Origin: Bacillota bacterium
GTDB taxonomy: Bacteria; Bacillota; Sulfobacillia; JAJZIM01
Direction: 5' to 3'
Assembly: GCA_021810565.1 (NCBI GenBank)
Contig: JAJZIM010000008.1
Location: 1 to 64,000 of the forward strand
Length of the DNA stretch: 64,000 bases
Each line of letters begins with the position of its first letter. Position 1 is the stretch's first letter. The notes below the pieces were generated by a model. That model saw only the letters and a list, made by a program, of their open reading frames with translations. It searched no databases and was not told the origin of the DNA. Positions 1 through 12,046 of the stretch are shown here, piece after piece. Both the position numbers and the translations under genes were made by a program.

Positions 1-28
1 CATCCCTGCGGCCAAGGGGGGCTATCGG

Positions 29-289
29 TTAGTGGCCGCCTCTACATATATTGGCATTTTGCGAGAGCCGCATGGGCTCTCGCTTCACGTCATAGGTCTT
101 ACGAATGTAGATGTGGGTAATGCGTAGCAGATAGTGGTGCGCAGCCATCAGTTGCTTCCAGCGGTCCCACTCCCCGGGGCGCACCAGGCGCACCCGCAGC
201 CTAGCCCGCCAGTCCGGCACGGCCTGGCCATGGAGGGTCGGCACATCAGTGTGGTGCATGTTCCAGGTATACCACATCTGCTGCGAAAA
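29..289 (-). pseudogene. N-terminal fragment resembling DUF4338 / DruA-like IS-associated protein
   Basis: Minus-strand translation ...VPDWRARLRVRLVRPGEWDRWKQLMAAHHYL resembles the start of DUF4338 proteins; similarity stops abruptly after HHYL (~pos 110). Confidence 0.5.
61..83. repeat. Perfect inverted repeat GCGAGAGCC-gcatg-GGCTCTCGC
   Basis: 9-bp arms, 5-nt loop, read directly in the sequence. Confidence 0.8.
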
Positions 290-302
290 AGCTAGAGGGG
301 GG

Positions 303-728
303 TCAGCAACCCGGGACCGGCCTAGCTCCGTTCGGACTTTGACGTTGCCCTGCCAACGAGGACCGGCGCCGCCCGGCACCTCTCCGATGAGCGCCTCCTC
401 CCGCTCGCCGACCCTCGGGGGCCACCACCACGTGGTCGGCGTCCCTCAGGAGCCGCTTCACGGTGGCGAGCTGCTCCTTCTTCCCGGATACGGCCCTAAG
501 CTTCGGCCGCTCGGGTATCACCGGCAGGAGGTCCAGCCGCCACCTGCCCTTGAGTCCCGGCTCCCATTCCTCCGGCCCCGCGAGTTCCCCAAGGTGCCCC
601 AGCGCCCAGGTGAAGGTGTACCCGCTTCCCTCCAGGCATCCGTTGCCGCGCCTTGCGGTCGGGTCCACCGTCTTGGCCAGGTCCTGGACCACGGACGGCT
701 TCTCGGTGATCACCAGGGTCTTGCCCAA
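303..728 (-). pseudogene. DNA topoisomerase III (TopB) N-terminal TOPRIM fragment, truncated/frameshifted
   Basis: MGKTLVITEKPSVVQDLAKT...TFTWALGHLGELAGPEEW...KLRAVSGKKEQLATVKRLLRDADHVVVAPEG, then unrelated Arg/Gly-rich sequence; rest of enzyme absent. Confidence 0.8.
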
Positions 729-782
729 GAATTACACCCCCCTCAAGAAAGAGAAAGGACCTCAGCTTTTGCGCCGTGGTCC

Positions 783-1538
783 TCAGCGTTCGGGCACATC
801 GGTATCCGCGCGGTCAAGAGTGCGCCTTCGCATTTCCTCTATGAAGTCCTCCACCCGTGTCTTCCACTGATCAAATTCCCTTTCCACTGCCTGAAGGTCC
901 TTGGGATAATTGCCTTCGTAGTAGAAGAAAATATGTAGCGTATCCGTAAAGTCTCTGAATTCTTTGCCGTATGGTCCGGGTAATTCCCGCGCCATCCCTC
1001 CCCATTTGGTCTCTGTTTTCCCAAGGCAAGTCTGGGCCGCGATCCTTGCCCCATGAAAGAGCGAATCAAAAGCACTCCGGAAACGTCTGTCCTTCATCTC
1101 GGGATCATCGTATCGGATAGCCGCGGCGAAATCTTCCTTGCCTATCCGCAAGCAGGCTTCGGCTTCTTTGAAAGACGCCACTGCCCCCCCTCCTTCTTCG
1201 TAAACCATCCGGGCCTCTTCGATGGTCTCCCCTTCGCCCAGAAGCACACGACCGCAGATGATCGCTCTGGCCAAGTTCCCGATTTTGTCTCCCAGGTGGC
1301 GCAGTATGAGATCGACCGGCATGTTAGCCGCTTGGTTCAATGCGTCGTATAGATCGACAAACAGATCACCTCTACTTGAAGCGGTGGTGACCACCAAGTC
1401 GTAGTCCCGGGCCAAGTCCGGGGCATAGACGGCGGAGCCGATGAGCACCACGTCACGCACCTGGAGATCCACGGCCCGCACCGTGTCGGCAAGCGACTGA
1501 AGCGCCATTTCCCTTTCCGGAGCCGCCACGACGGCCAT
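783..1538 (-). CDS. MNT (minimal nucleotidyltransferase)-HEPN fusion protein
   Basis: NTase motif VVLIGSAVYAPDLARDYDLVV near N-terminus, followed by a HEPN-like helical domain (FRSAFDSLFHGARIAAQTCL...HIFFYYEGNYP). Confidence 0.7.
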   Translation of the reverse strand: MAVVAAPEREMALQSLADTVRAVDLQVRDVVLIGSAVYAPDLARDYDLVVTTASSRGDLFVDLYDALNQAANMPVDLILRHLGDKIGNLARAIICGRVLLGEGETIEEARMVYEEGGGAVASFKEAEACLRIGKEDFAAAIRYDDPEMKDRRFRSAFDSLFHGARIAAQTCLGKTETKWGGMARELPGPYGKEFRDFTDTLHIFFYYEGNYPKDLQAVEREFDQWKTRVEDFIEEMRRRTLDRADTDVPER

Positions 1539-1568
1539 GGTACCACCTCCGCGGACATTATACCACCT

Positions 1569-1859
1569 TCAGGCGGCTTCCGGCAGCCGCCCCCTTGCCG
1601 GGCGCCTCCAGAACGTGTCCACCACCTCCGGATCAAAGCGGGTGCCCACCTGGTTCCGAACGCTCTTCATGGCCTCCGCAGGCTCCCGCGGCGGATGGCA
1701 ACTGCGCTGCCAGGTCATGGCGTCGCAGCCGTCGGCCACGCTCAGGATCCGCGCGCGGGCGGGCAGCTCCTGCCCCTTCAGCCCCAGGGGCCTGCCACCG
1801 CCCGCCCACTGCCGGCGATGGAACATGATCCCGGCCGGGATCCTGTCCCCGGTGGTCAA
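1569..1859 (-). pseudogene. HD-GYP phosphodiesterase C-terminal remnant
   Basis: FHRRQWAGGGRPLGLKGQELPARARILSVADGCDAMT...VGTRFDPEVVDTF matches the HD-GYP C-terminal pattern, but the N-terminal half and HD motif are missing. Confidence 0.75.
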
Positions 1860-2066
1860 GGCCGGCCTACCCCGGATCCGCCATCACTACTTGCGCCGCA
1901 CCTATGCCAACTTGGCCTTTGGCTCCGGGACGCCCGTCAAGGCCGTGGGGCGCAGCTCGGCCGCACAACCACGCGCATGACCCTGCACACCTATGCCCGC
2001 CTCCTTCCCGAGGCGCAGCGGGAATCCCTGAACATGACGCCCGCGCATTCCCCTTCCTGGGCATAG
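1852..2066 (+). pseudogene. Tyrosine recombinase/integrase C-terminal remnant with frameshift
   Basis: KAGLPRIRHHYLRRTYANLAFGSGTPVKAVG then, in another frame, QLGRTTTRMTLHTYARLLPEAQRESL; pattern of phage-type integrase C-termini (HxLRxTxA ... TxxTYAHxLP). Confidence 0.75.
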
Positions 2067-2416
2067 CCAGGAGGGGGTCAAGCGGGCGAAGCCACTCCCG
2101 CTTGCGCGAGGCGGCTGCGGATGGTAAAATTGCCGTGGGTTGTCGGCCATGGGTCGGAAATAAGGTCATCACGGGGAGGTGGTAGGGCAGAATCCGTCAG
2201 ATTACAACGGTCTCCCGTCCATGGCCCACCAGGGCGCACAAGCCCTTGGACAAGCGGATCAACAGCCGTATTCGTCCTTTTCTGTGGTGGGCCGGGGAAA
2301 CAGCCGTTGGGGATTTGCCAACTAGGGCCGGAACGGTCCGAAGTCACGCCTGGGGAGATTGCGGAAGACGTCGGGGGCCGAAGGCTTCCGGCGCGGCGGT
2401 CGGCGAGCCAGGAAAC

Positions 2417-2466
2417 CCCGGGGGCGACCCCGGAAACCCCCGCCTCAAGCCGCACGGCTTAGGCGG
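2417..2466. repeat. Two adjacent strong hairpins (CCGGGG-gcga-CCCCGG; CCGCCT-cAAGCC-gcac-GGCTT-AGGCGG)
   Basis: Inverted repeats read directly. Confidence 0.6.
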
Positions 2467-2586
2467 CGGGAGAGTTCATCAGGCTAAGGGCGGCGCGGAG
2501 ACGAACCGAAGATACGGCGCCGGTAGACTTGACGCCAATTCTGACGGCCGCCCGGAACTCCTTCGAGTGCCAGGTGGGTATCGAGT

Positions 2587-2970
2587 AGGGGCGGATGACC
2601 GCCCCTCTCACAGAACCGCGCGTACGGGCCTCGTACACGGCTCCTCCGGCAGTTGACCCCTCGCGGGGGACAGCCGCTTGGTATAGACGTCCAGCAGGCT
2701 CCGGTACCCTTTCGATCTCAGCCAGGCGTTGTTCAAGGTGGCATGCACCATTTGGCACTTGGAGTTCCGCCACCGGCGCATGCCCAAATGGAACAGGTTC
2801 TCCTCTCGCCAGCCTCTTGCCCGCAGCATCCCCAGCGGCTTTCGTGGATGGCGCCAGTTGCGCGTCTGCACCATCCTGATCCTGCGCCGTATCCACCGAT
2901 CCAGGTCCCCGAACAATCCTTTGACCTGGCCGTGGCAGAAGTAGTTCGCCCAGCCCGTCAGATACCCTGG
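2587..2970 (-). mobile_element. 5'-truncated group II intron: maturase (GIIM) C-terminus plus domains V and VI
   Basis: Minus translation PGYLTGWANYFCHGQVKGLFGDLDRWIRRRIRMVQTRNWRHPRKPLGMLRARG... is a GIIM domain; downstream GAGCCGTGTACGAGGCCCGTACGCGCGGTTC (2613-2643) is a canonical domain V, followed by GGGGCGGTCATCCGCCCC (domain VI). No RT domain upstream. Confidence 0.85.
2613..2643 (-). ncRNA. Group II intron domain V
   Basis: GAGCCGTGTACGAGGCCCGTACGCGCGGTTC: GAGCCG...CGGTTC hairpin. Confidence 0.85.
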
Positions 2971-2971
2971 T

Positions 2972-3523
2972 TCACTCCCGGCTTTCTCCCTCTTGAGCCT
3001 CCATCTTTCCCAACCTGATCAACTGCTCCAGAGCCGCGCGGTCTTCCTCGGAAAGATGCGTTGCGGTGACTTGCCGCACCCTGTCCAATACCTCCTCCGT
3101 CGCCGCACCCAGCATCCGTGACACATCCGCCAGATCCACGGTCCGACTGGCGGCGAGCTTCAACAGGACCAGATACGGCAGAGGCAATACCGGCATACGG
3201 AACAACAGGTTGTCCTGAGCTTCGGCTATAGCCCGCGCAGCCCAGGGCTGCGTTAGATAGATCACGTCGATCGCATTCCCATCCGGCTTCCTCCAGGTCG
3301 TTCCGCCGATGGATAGCCGTCCTTGTCGAAGATATCCGTGCGCGGCCAGAGCTTGCTCTGCCCTGGAGGCGTTCTCTGCCGCCACCACCAAGTCCAGGTC
3401 CGCGGTCTGTCTCTGGGGCGCGTACTTGGCCACCGCGACGCCGCCCACCATCGCATGGAGCACGTCGTGCAACAGGTCCAAGGTTTCTTCCCACCACGCC
3501 CGTCGTATCCGCTCCTTCGCCAT
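2972..3523 (-). CDS. Nucleotidyltransferase (AbiEii/DUF6036-like)
   Basis: MAKERIRRAWWEETLDLLHDVLHAMVGGVAVAKYAPQRQTADLDLVV...; GG(x)VA and D-x-D NTase motif. Start set at 3523 because the longer ORF runs through tRNA-Pro. Confidence 0.65.
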   Translation of the reverse strand: MAKERIRRAWWEETLDLLHDVLHAMVGGVAVAKYAPQRQTADLDLVVAAENASRAEQALAAHGYLRQGRLSIGGTTWRKPDGNAIDVIYLTQPWAARAIAEAQDNLLFRMPVLPLPYLVLLKLAASRTVDLADVSRMLGAATEEVLDRVRQVTATHLSEEDRAALEQLIRLGKMEAQEGESRE

Positions 3524-3765
3524 GAGCCAAGTCAGGTCACTCCCGGAACCGGGGCGCTGACGCCGGGCAGCAAGGTCTACGAACGACCGCCGACTGGCCC
3601 GATCCAAGCCCGTCCCCTCCCCCGTCGGCAAGGCCTCCTGACCGTCGGGCCTGGGTTCGTCAATACCCAGGTGTACTTGCGACGAGACGGCATGGCGGTG
3701 CTGGGCCGTAATGCCGAGTGCCCTGATATATAAAGCCTCAACCCTTGCGGCTCTAGGCTTTCTTG

Positions 3766-3842
3766 TGGTCGGGGCGGCCGGATTTGAACCGGCGGCCCCC
3801 TGCTCCCAAAGCAGGTGCGCTGCCAAGCTGCGCTACGCCCCG
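3766..3842 (-). tRNA. tRNA-Pro(TGG), CCA encoded
   Basis: CGGGGCGTAGCGCAGCTTGGCAGCGCACCTGCTTTGGGAGCAGGGGGCCGCCGGTTCAAATCCGGCCGCCCCGACCA folds as cloverleaf; anticodon TGG. Confidence 0.95.
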
Positions 3843-3881
3843 CCGTCTGCATCATAGCACCTTCGACCCCGCCCGGCAACC

Positions 3882-4364
3882 TCAGTAGTAGCGCAGGTGC
3901 CGCAGCTGTGCCTTTACGTCGCCGGGCGTCAACTCCAGGATGCCGTAGCTGGCCTCGTGGGGGTCCGTGGGCAGGTAGAGGGAGCCGGGGTTGAACAACA
4001 GCACCTCGCCCTCCCACCGGATCTCCGAGCGATGGGTGTGCCCGAAGACCAGGATCTTGGCGTCGAGCTGCGCTCCCCGGCGCAGCAGCGGCTCGTGGTC
4101 CTGCTTGACCCGGTAGAGATGCCCGTGGGTCAGCAAGATCCGCCGTCCCGCGAGCTGCAACACCCGCTCGGTCGGTCCGTCGACCCGCAGGTCGCAGTTG
4201 CCCACTACGGCCGCGGCGCGGGCCCCCGTCAACTGGGCCAGGCACTCGCCGTCGCTGAAGTAGTCCCCCGCGTGAAGCACGAAGTCCACCCGCCCCATCT
4301 GCCGCACGGCCAGGCGCATCTCGTGCGCGGCCCCGTGGGTGTCGCTGAAGACACCGATGCGCAA
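3882..4364 (-). CDS. Metallophosphoesterase (YfcE/MJ0936 phosphodiesterase family)
   Basis: MRIGVFSDTHG...LHAGDYFSDGE...VVGNCD...LTHGH...FGHTH. Confidence 0.9.
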   Translation of the reverse strand: MRIGVFSDTHGAAHEMRLAVRQMGRVDFVLHAGDYFSDGECLAQLTGARAAAVVGNCDLRVDGPTERVLQLAGRRILLTHGHLYRVKQDHEPLLRRGAQLDAKILVFGHTHRSEIRWEGEVLLFNPGSLYLPTDPHEASYGILELTPGDVKAQLRHLRYY

Positions 4365-4379
4365 AGGGCTCCTCCCCCC

Positions 4380-4967
4380 CTACGGCGCGAGCACCCGAAC
4401 CAAGACCGGGCGCAGGGCCTCCACCGCCCGGGCCCGATGGCTCAAACGGTTCTTGATGTCCGGGCCGAGCTCCGCCAGGGTGCGACGGTAGCCTTGCGGC
4501 ACGAAGATCGGATCGTACCCGAAGCCCGAACCGCCCCGTCTCTCCCCCGCTATCCGCCCCTCCAGCAGGCCCTGGGCATTGAAAGCACGCCCGTCCGGCA
4601 GGACCAGCACCAGCACGCAGCGAAAGCGGGCCCGGCGATCGGCGCGCCCCCGCAGCCGCTCCAGCAGCCGGCGGACATTGGCGGCGTCGTCCGCGTCCGC
4701 CCCGGCAAAACGCGCGGAGTGCACTCCGGGCTCCCCGCCCAGGGCGTCCACCTCCAGCCCGGAGTCATCCGCCAGGGCCGGTTGCCCCGTGTGGCGGCCC
4801 ACAATGCGCGCTTTCTCCGTGGCGTTCTCCTCGAAGGTGTCCCCGCGCTCTTCCCACATCGGAAGGTCCGGGAACGCCGCCAGCCCCTCCACCCGGTATT
4901 CCGGCAAGAGGGCCTGGAACTCCCGCAGCTTGCCGAGGTTACGGGTGGCCAGCAGCAGTCGCCGCAT
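4380..4967 (-). CDS. rdgB: XTP/dITP diphosphatase (RdgB/HAM1)
   Basis: [18 protein letters not shown]...[10 protein letters not shown]...[26 protein letters not shown]...FGYDPIF. Confidence 0.95.
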   Translation of the reverse strand: MRRLLLATRNLGKLREFQALLPEYRVEGLAAFPDLPMWEERGDTFEENATEKARIVGRHTGQPALADDSGLEVDALGGEPGVHSARFAGADADDAANVRRLLERLRGRADRRARFRCVLVLVLPDGRAFNAQGLLEGRIAGERRGGSGFGYDPIFVPQGYRRTLAELGPDIKNRLSHRARAVEALRPVLVRVLAP

Positions 4968-5703
4968 CCGTGTCTCCGATCAGCGAGGCCAATTCTCCCA
5001 TGGCCTGGCGCTGGAGCTCCACCAAGTCGGCGATGCCCTTGGACGCCAGGTCCAGCAGTTCCCCCAACCGGGCCCGGCTGAAGGGGCCGCCCTCGCCGGT
5101 GCCCTGCAGTTCCACCAGTTCTCCCCGGCCGGTCATCACCACGTTCAGATCCACCGCGGCTCGGGAGTCCTCCTCGTAGGCCAGGTCCAGGAGCGGCTCG
5201 CCGCCGACGACCCCCACGCTGGTGGCCGCCAGGAAATCCCGCACCGGCAGCCGGGAAAAGGCTCCCCGCGCCCGCAGGCCGGCCAGGGCATCCACCAAGG
5301 CCAGGAACGCTCCCGTCACGGAGGCGGTGCGGGTCCCCCCGTCGGCCTGCAAGACGTCACAATCCAAGAAGATGCTGCGCTCGCCCATGGCGACCAGATC
5401 CACCACGGCCCGCAGGGACCTGCCCACCAGCCGCTGGATCTCCATGGTGCGCCCGTCCTGGCGCCCGCGGGAGGCCTCCCGGAGCTTGCGCTGCTGAGTG
5501 GATCGCGGCAGCATCCCGTACTCTGCCGTCACCCAACCGCTGCCGCCGCCCCGCAGGAAGGGAGGCACCTTGTCCTCCACCGTGGCCGTGCAGGCCACCC
5601 GGGTGTCCCCCACCTCGATGAGCACGGATCCCTCGGCATACTTGTTCCAGCCACGGATCAGCACCGTGGGACGCAGCTCGTTCCATCTCCTGTCCTCGCG
5701 CAA
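4939..5703 (-). CDS. rph: Ribonuclease PH
   Basis: [47 protein letters not shown]...[17 protein letters not shown]. Confidence 0.95.
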   Translation of the reverse strand: MREDRRWNELRPTVLIRGWNKYAEGSVLIEVGDTRVACTATVEDKVPPFLRGGGSGWVTAEYGMLPRSTQQRKLREASRGRQDGRTMEIQRLVGRSLRAVVDLVAMGERSIFLDCDVLQADGGTRTASVTGAFLALVDALAGLRARGAFSRLPVRDFLAATSVGVVGGEPLLDLAYEEDSRAAVDLNVVMTGRGELVELQGTGEGGPFSRARLGELLDLASKGIADLVELQRQAMGELASLIGDTDAATAAGHP

Positions 5704-5715
5704 TCCCTCATCCCC

Positions 5716-6450
5716 CTATAGCTCGTACGCCGCTTCCTCCACCGACAGTTCGGCCTCCGGAAAGCTCTCCGCCGCCTCCCGCAGGGTCTGCGCCAAATCG
5801 TAATGGGGTGGAAAATGGGTCAAAAGCACGCGGCCCACCTCGGCCTGCCGGGCTAACTCCCCGGCCTCCCGCGCCGTCAGATGCCCCGCGATGCGCAGGT
5901 CGTGGTCCGCCTCCTGCAGAGCCGCCTCGCATAGCAGAAAGCGCGTTCCCGCAAAGAAGGTAACCAGTTCCTCGCTCCAGCCCGTATCCGCCGTGTAGCC
6001 GAAGCGCCCGCCGTCCACCGCCACCCCGTAGCAGGGTACGGCATGGGTGGTGCGGACGAACCGCAGGGAGAACGGTCCGGCCAGCACCGGCTCGTCGGGA
6101 TCGATGAGCCGCAGGTCGAAAACCTCTCCCAGCTCCAAAAATCCCCGCTCCTCTTCGCGTCCCGGCGGCAGGTAGACGGGCAGCGGCTCCCGGCGCAGAC
6201 CCCGCTTCACGTCGGCCTCCAGGGCGTAGCGCAGCACCAGCAGGTCCACGAAATGATCGTAATGCAGATGGGAAAGCACCACCGCCTCCAGCCGATCCCG
6301 GGACAGGTGCCGTCCCAGCCGGCCCAGCACGCCGCTGCCGCAGTCCAGCAACAGTCCCCTGCCCTCCGCCTCCAGCAGGTAGCCGGAGGTGGCCTTGCCG
6401 GGGCCCGGATAGGGGCCGGAATGCCCCAGCACCCGCAACCGCATCCCCAT
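5716..6450 (-). CDS. MBL-fold metallo-hydrolase (RNase Z-like)
   Basis: MGMRLRVLGHSGPYPGPGKATSGYLLE...LSHLHYDHFVDL...LTHFPPHYD. Start chosen at 6450 after murI stop. Confidence 0.85.
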   Translation of the reverse strand: MGMRLRVLGHSGPYPGPGKATSGYLLEAEGRGLLLDCGSGVLGRLGRHLSRDRLEAVVLSHLHYDHFVDLLVLRYALEADVKRGLRREPLPVYLPPGREEERGFLELGEVFDLRLIDPDEPVLAGPFSLRFVRTTHAVPCYGVAVDGGRFGYTADTGWSEELVTFFAGTRFLLCEAALQEADHDLRIAGHLTAREAGELARQAEVGRVLLTHFPPHYDLAQTLREAAESFPEAELSVEEAAYEL

Positions 6451-6455
6451 CCCCC

Positions 6456-7226
6456 CTACTCCAGGCGCACCCGCTCCGGCGGCGGCAGCCCCTGCCCCAG
6501 CACGGCCTCGGCCGCCCGCCGGAAAGCCATCGGCTCCCCGGTCACACAAAGCCGCCAGCTTCCCGCCCCCTCACCGGACTCCACCCGGGCCAGGCGCTCG
6601 GCCAACTCCGTCGCCGGGTCCACCACCGTCACGGTCTCGCCCAGGATCTCCCGGAAAAGCTCGTCCAGGGCCGCGATATGGGTGGATCCCAGGATCAGGG
6701 TGTCGGCTCCCGCCTCCCGAACCGCGCGGGCGTGGGCCCGCACCGCCTCCCGGGTGGCCTCCCCCGCCAGCCGCCCCTCCTCCACCAGGCGCACCAGGTC
6801 CGGCGCGCTGCGCCCGACAATCACCACCCGCGGGTTCACCTCCGCGGCGAGGCGGGCGTGGGCCCCGCTGTCCACGGTCAGCTGGGTGGCCAAGAGCAGC
6901 ACCCGTCCGTTGCGGGTGGCCCGCACCGCAGGCAGGGCGCCCGCCTTCACCACGCCCCACACCGGCACCGAGGCGCCCGCCGCCTCGGGCAGACCGGCCA
7001 CCGTGGCGGTGTTGCAGGCCACCACCACCCTGCTCGCCCCCGCCGCGTGCAGGAAGGTCACCCCTTGGCGGGTGAACTCCTCCACCTGGGCCGCCGGCCT
7101 GGGGCCGTAGGGAAAGCGGGCCGTGTCCCCCAGGTAGAGAAGATCCGCCCCGGGCAGGCGCCGCCGGATGGCCCTGGCCACCGTCAGGCCTCCCACCCCC
7201 GAGTCGAAGAGTCCCACGGTGCCCAC
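6456..7226 (-). CDS. murI: Glutamate racemase
   Basis: VGLFDSGVGGLTVARAIRRRLP...YLGDTARFPYG...VVVACNTATV. Confidence 0.95.
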   Translation of the reverse strand: MGTVGLFDSGVGGLTVARAIRRRLPGADLLYLGDTARFPYGPRPAAQVEEFTRQGVTFLHAAGASRVVVACNTATVAGLPEAAGASVPVWGVVKAGALPAVRATRNGRVLLLATQLTVDSGAHARLAAEVNPRVVIVGRSAPDLVRLVEEGRLAGEATREAVRAHARAVREAGADTLILGSTHIAALDELFREILGETVTVVDPATELAERLARVESGEGAGSWRLCVTGEPMAFRRAAEAVLGQGLPPPERVRLE

Positions 7227-7250
7227 TGCCGCTCCCCCTGTCTTAACAGA

Positions 7251-7276
7251 AAAACCCTTCCTCCAGGCGAAGGGCT
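7251..7276 (-). terminator. Rho-independent terminator downstream of tmRNA
   Basis: Minus strand AGCCCTTcgcctggAGGAAGGGTTTTT stem plus T-run. Confidence 0.75.
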
Positions 7277-7283
7277 GGTTTTT

Positions 7284-7637
7284 TGGTGGAGGCGCGGGGG
7301 AACTGCCCCCCCGGTCCGCCGATGTCCCAAAAGAGATCTCTACGGGTGTGTCTTCCGGGTTTTTTCTCGCCGCAACGGCCCTCCGAAAGCGCGAACCGTT
7401 GTGACCAGCCCCTTGTTTTCCCCGCTGCCGCGCAGGGCCTGCCCGGCAAGGGTAGCCTGCTGAAGTTTGACGCCCGGCTCCCTCCCCGCAGGCGGGTTCA
7501 GGGCGGACGTAGCCGCTTTAAGCGGCTAGTGCGTAGTTATTGTTGGCAGTTGTGATGATTTCCCGCGTTTTTACGAGGCACGGGGGCTCGACCCGCCATC
7601 TCTTCCCGGACGATCCGCGTCGAAGCTGTTCGCCCCC
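7284..7637 (-). ncRNA. ssrA: tmRNA; tag peptide ANNNYALAA*
   Basis: 5' GGGGGCGAACAGCTTCGACGCGGAT..., internal GCC AAC AAT AAC TAC GCA CTA GCC GCT TAA, 3' GGGGGGCAGTTCCCCCGCGCCTCCACCA; acceptor ends pair; next to smpB. Confidence 0.95.
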
Positions 7638-7646
7638 AGATCGTCG

Positions 7647-8123
7647 TCACCGGGCCTTGAAGGCCCGCTCCATCTCCCGGCGCGCATCCCGCTCCGCCAA
7701 GGACCGCCGCTTGTCGTACAGGGTCTTTCCCCGCACCAGCGCCAACTCCAGCTTGGCCTTGCCCCTGGGGCTCAGGTACAGCCGCAGCGGCACCAAGGTG
7801 CAGCCTTGCTCCCGGGTCTTGCCCAAGAGGTAGGCGATCTCGCGCCGGTGCAGCAAGAGCTTGCGCACGCGGTACGGATCGTGGTTGAAGCGGTTGCCTT
7901 GCTCATACGGCGAGATGTGCATCCGGTGCAGGAAGACCTCGCCTCCCTCCACCGCCGCATAGGCGTCGCGCAGGTTAACGCGCCCCATGCGGATGGATTT
8001 GATCTCCGTCCCCGTCAGCGCCAGCCCCGCCTCGACGGTCTCCAGGACGTGATACTCATGGTAGGCTTTTCGGTTCTCCGCCACCACGCGGCGGGAGCCA
8101 GCCTGGGAACCGCGCTGCTGCAA
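7647..8123 (-). CDS. smpB: SsrA-binding protein SmpB
   Basis: [44 protein letters not shown]...[19 protein letters not shown]. Confidence 0.97.
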   Translation of the reverse strand: MQQRGSQAGSRRVVAENRKAYHEYHVLETVEAGLALTGTEIKSIRMGRVNLRDAYAAVEGGEVFLHRMHISPYEQGNRFNHDPYRVRKLLLHRREIAYLLGKTREQGCTLVPLRLYLSPRGKAKLELALVRGKTLYDKRRSLAERDARREMERAFKAR

Positions 8124-8226
8124 GACTACCGCTCCGTTCCGGATGCGGAGGCGCTCCGCCGCCTTATGATACCATCCCCGGGACGCGCCGTCAAGCTCAG
8201 ATGCCTCTTTATCCCACTGTGCCCGG

Positions 8227-8463
8227 TTATTTCATCATGATGCCCAGAATCAGGGATACCAGCAAGAACAGCACCGAGAACCCGGTGGTGAAGCGGCTAA
8301 GGATCTCGTCCAGGCCCCGCTTCTTGCCGAACACGTTCTCGCCCGCCCCGGCGATGGCTCCGGACAGACCCGCGCTGTGCCCGGATTGCAGCAGCACCGT
8401 CGCCACCAAACCGGCGCACATGATGAAGTCCACGCCGATCAACAATATCTCCCAGATGCTCAT
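8227..8463 (-). CDS. secG: Preprotein translocase subunit SecG
   Basis: 78 aa, two TM segments, [36 protein letters not shown]. Confidence 0.92.
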   Translation of the reverse strand: MSIWEILLIGVDFIMCAGLVATVLLQSGHSAGLSGAIAGAGENVFGKKRGLDEILSRFTTGFSVLFLLVSLILGIMMK

Positions 8464-8509
8464 CCGACCACCTCCCCCGCTCCCATGTTAAATCCCCCGC
8501 CCCCGGCTG

Positions 8510-12042
<3,533 letters not shown>

Positions 12043-12046
<4 letters not shown>

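Noticed and set aside
249-938. 229-aa plus ORF in the island
   Set aside because: Antisense to the topB and MNT-HEPN sequences; no domain.
3524-3826. N-terminal extension of the nucleotidyltransferase ORF
   Set aside because: Runs through tRNA-Pro(TGG); the natural start is MAKERIRR at 3523.
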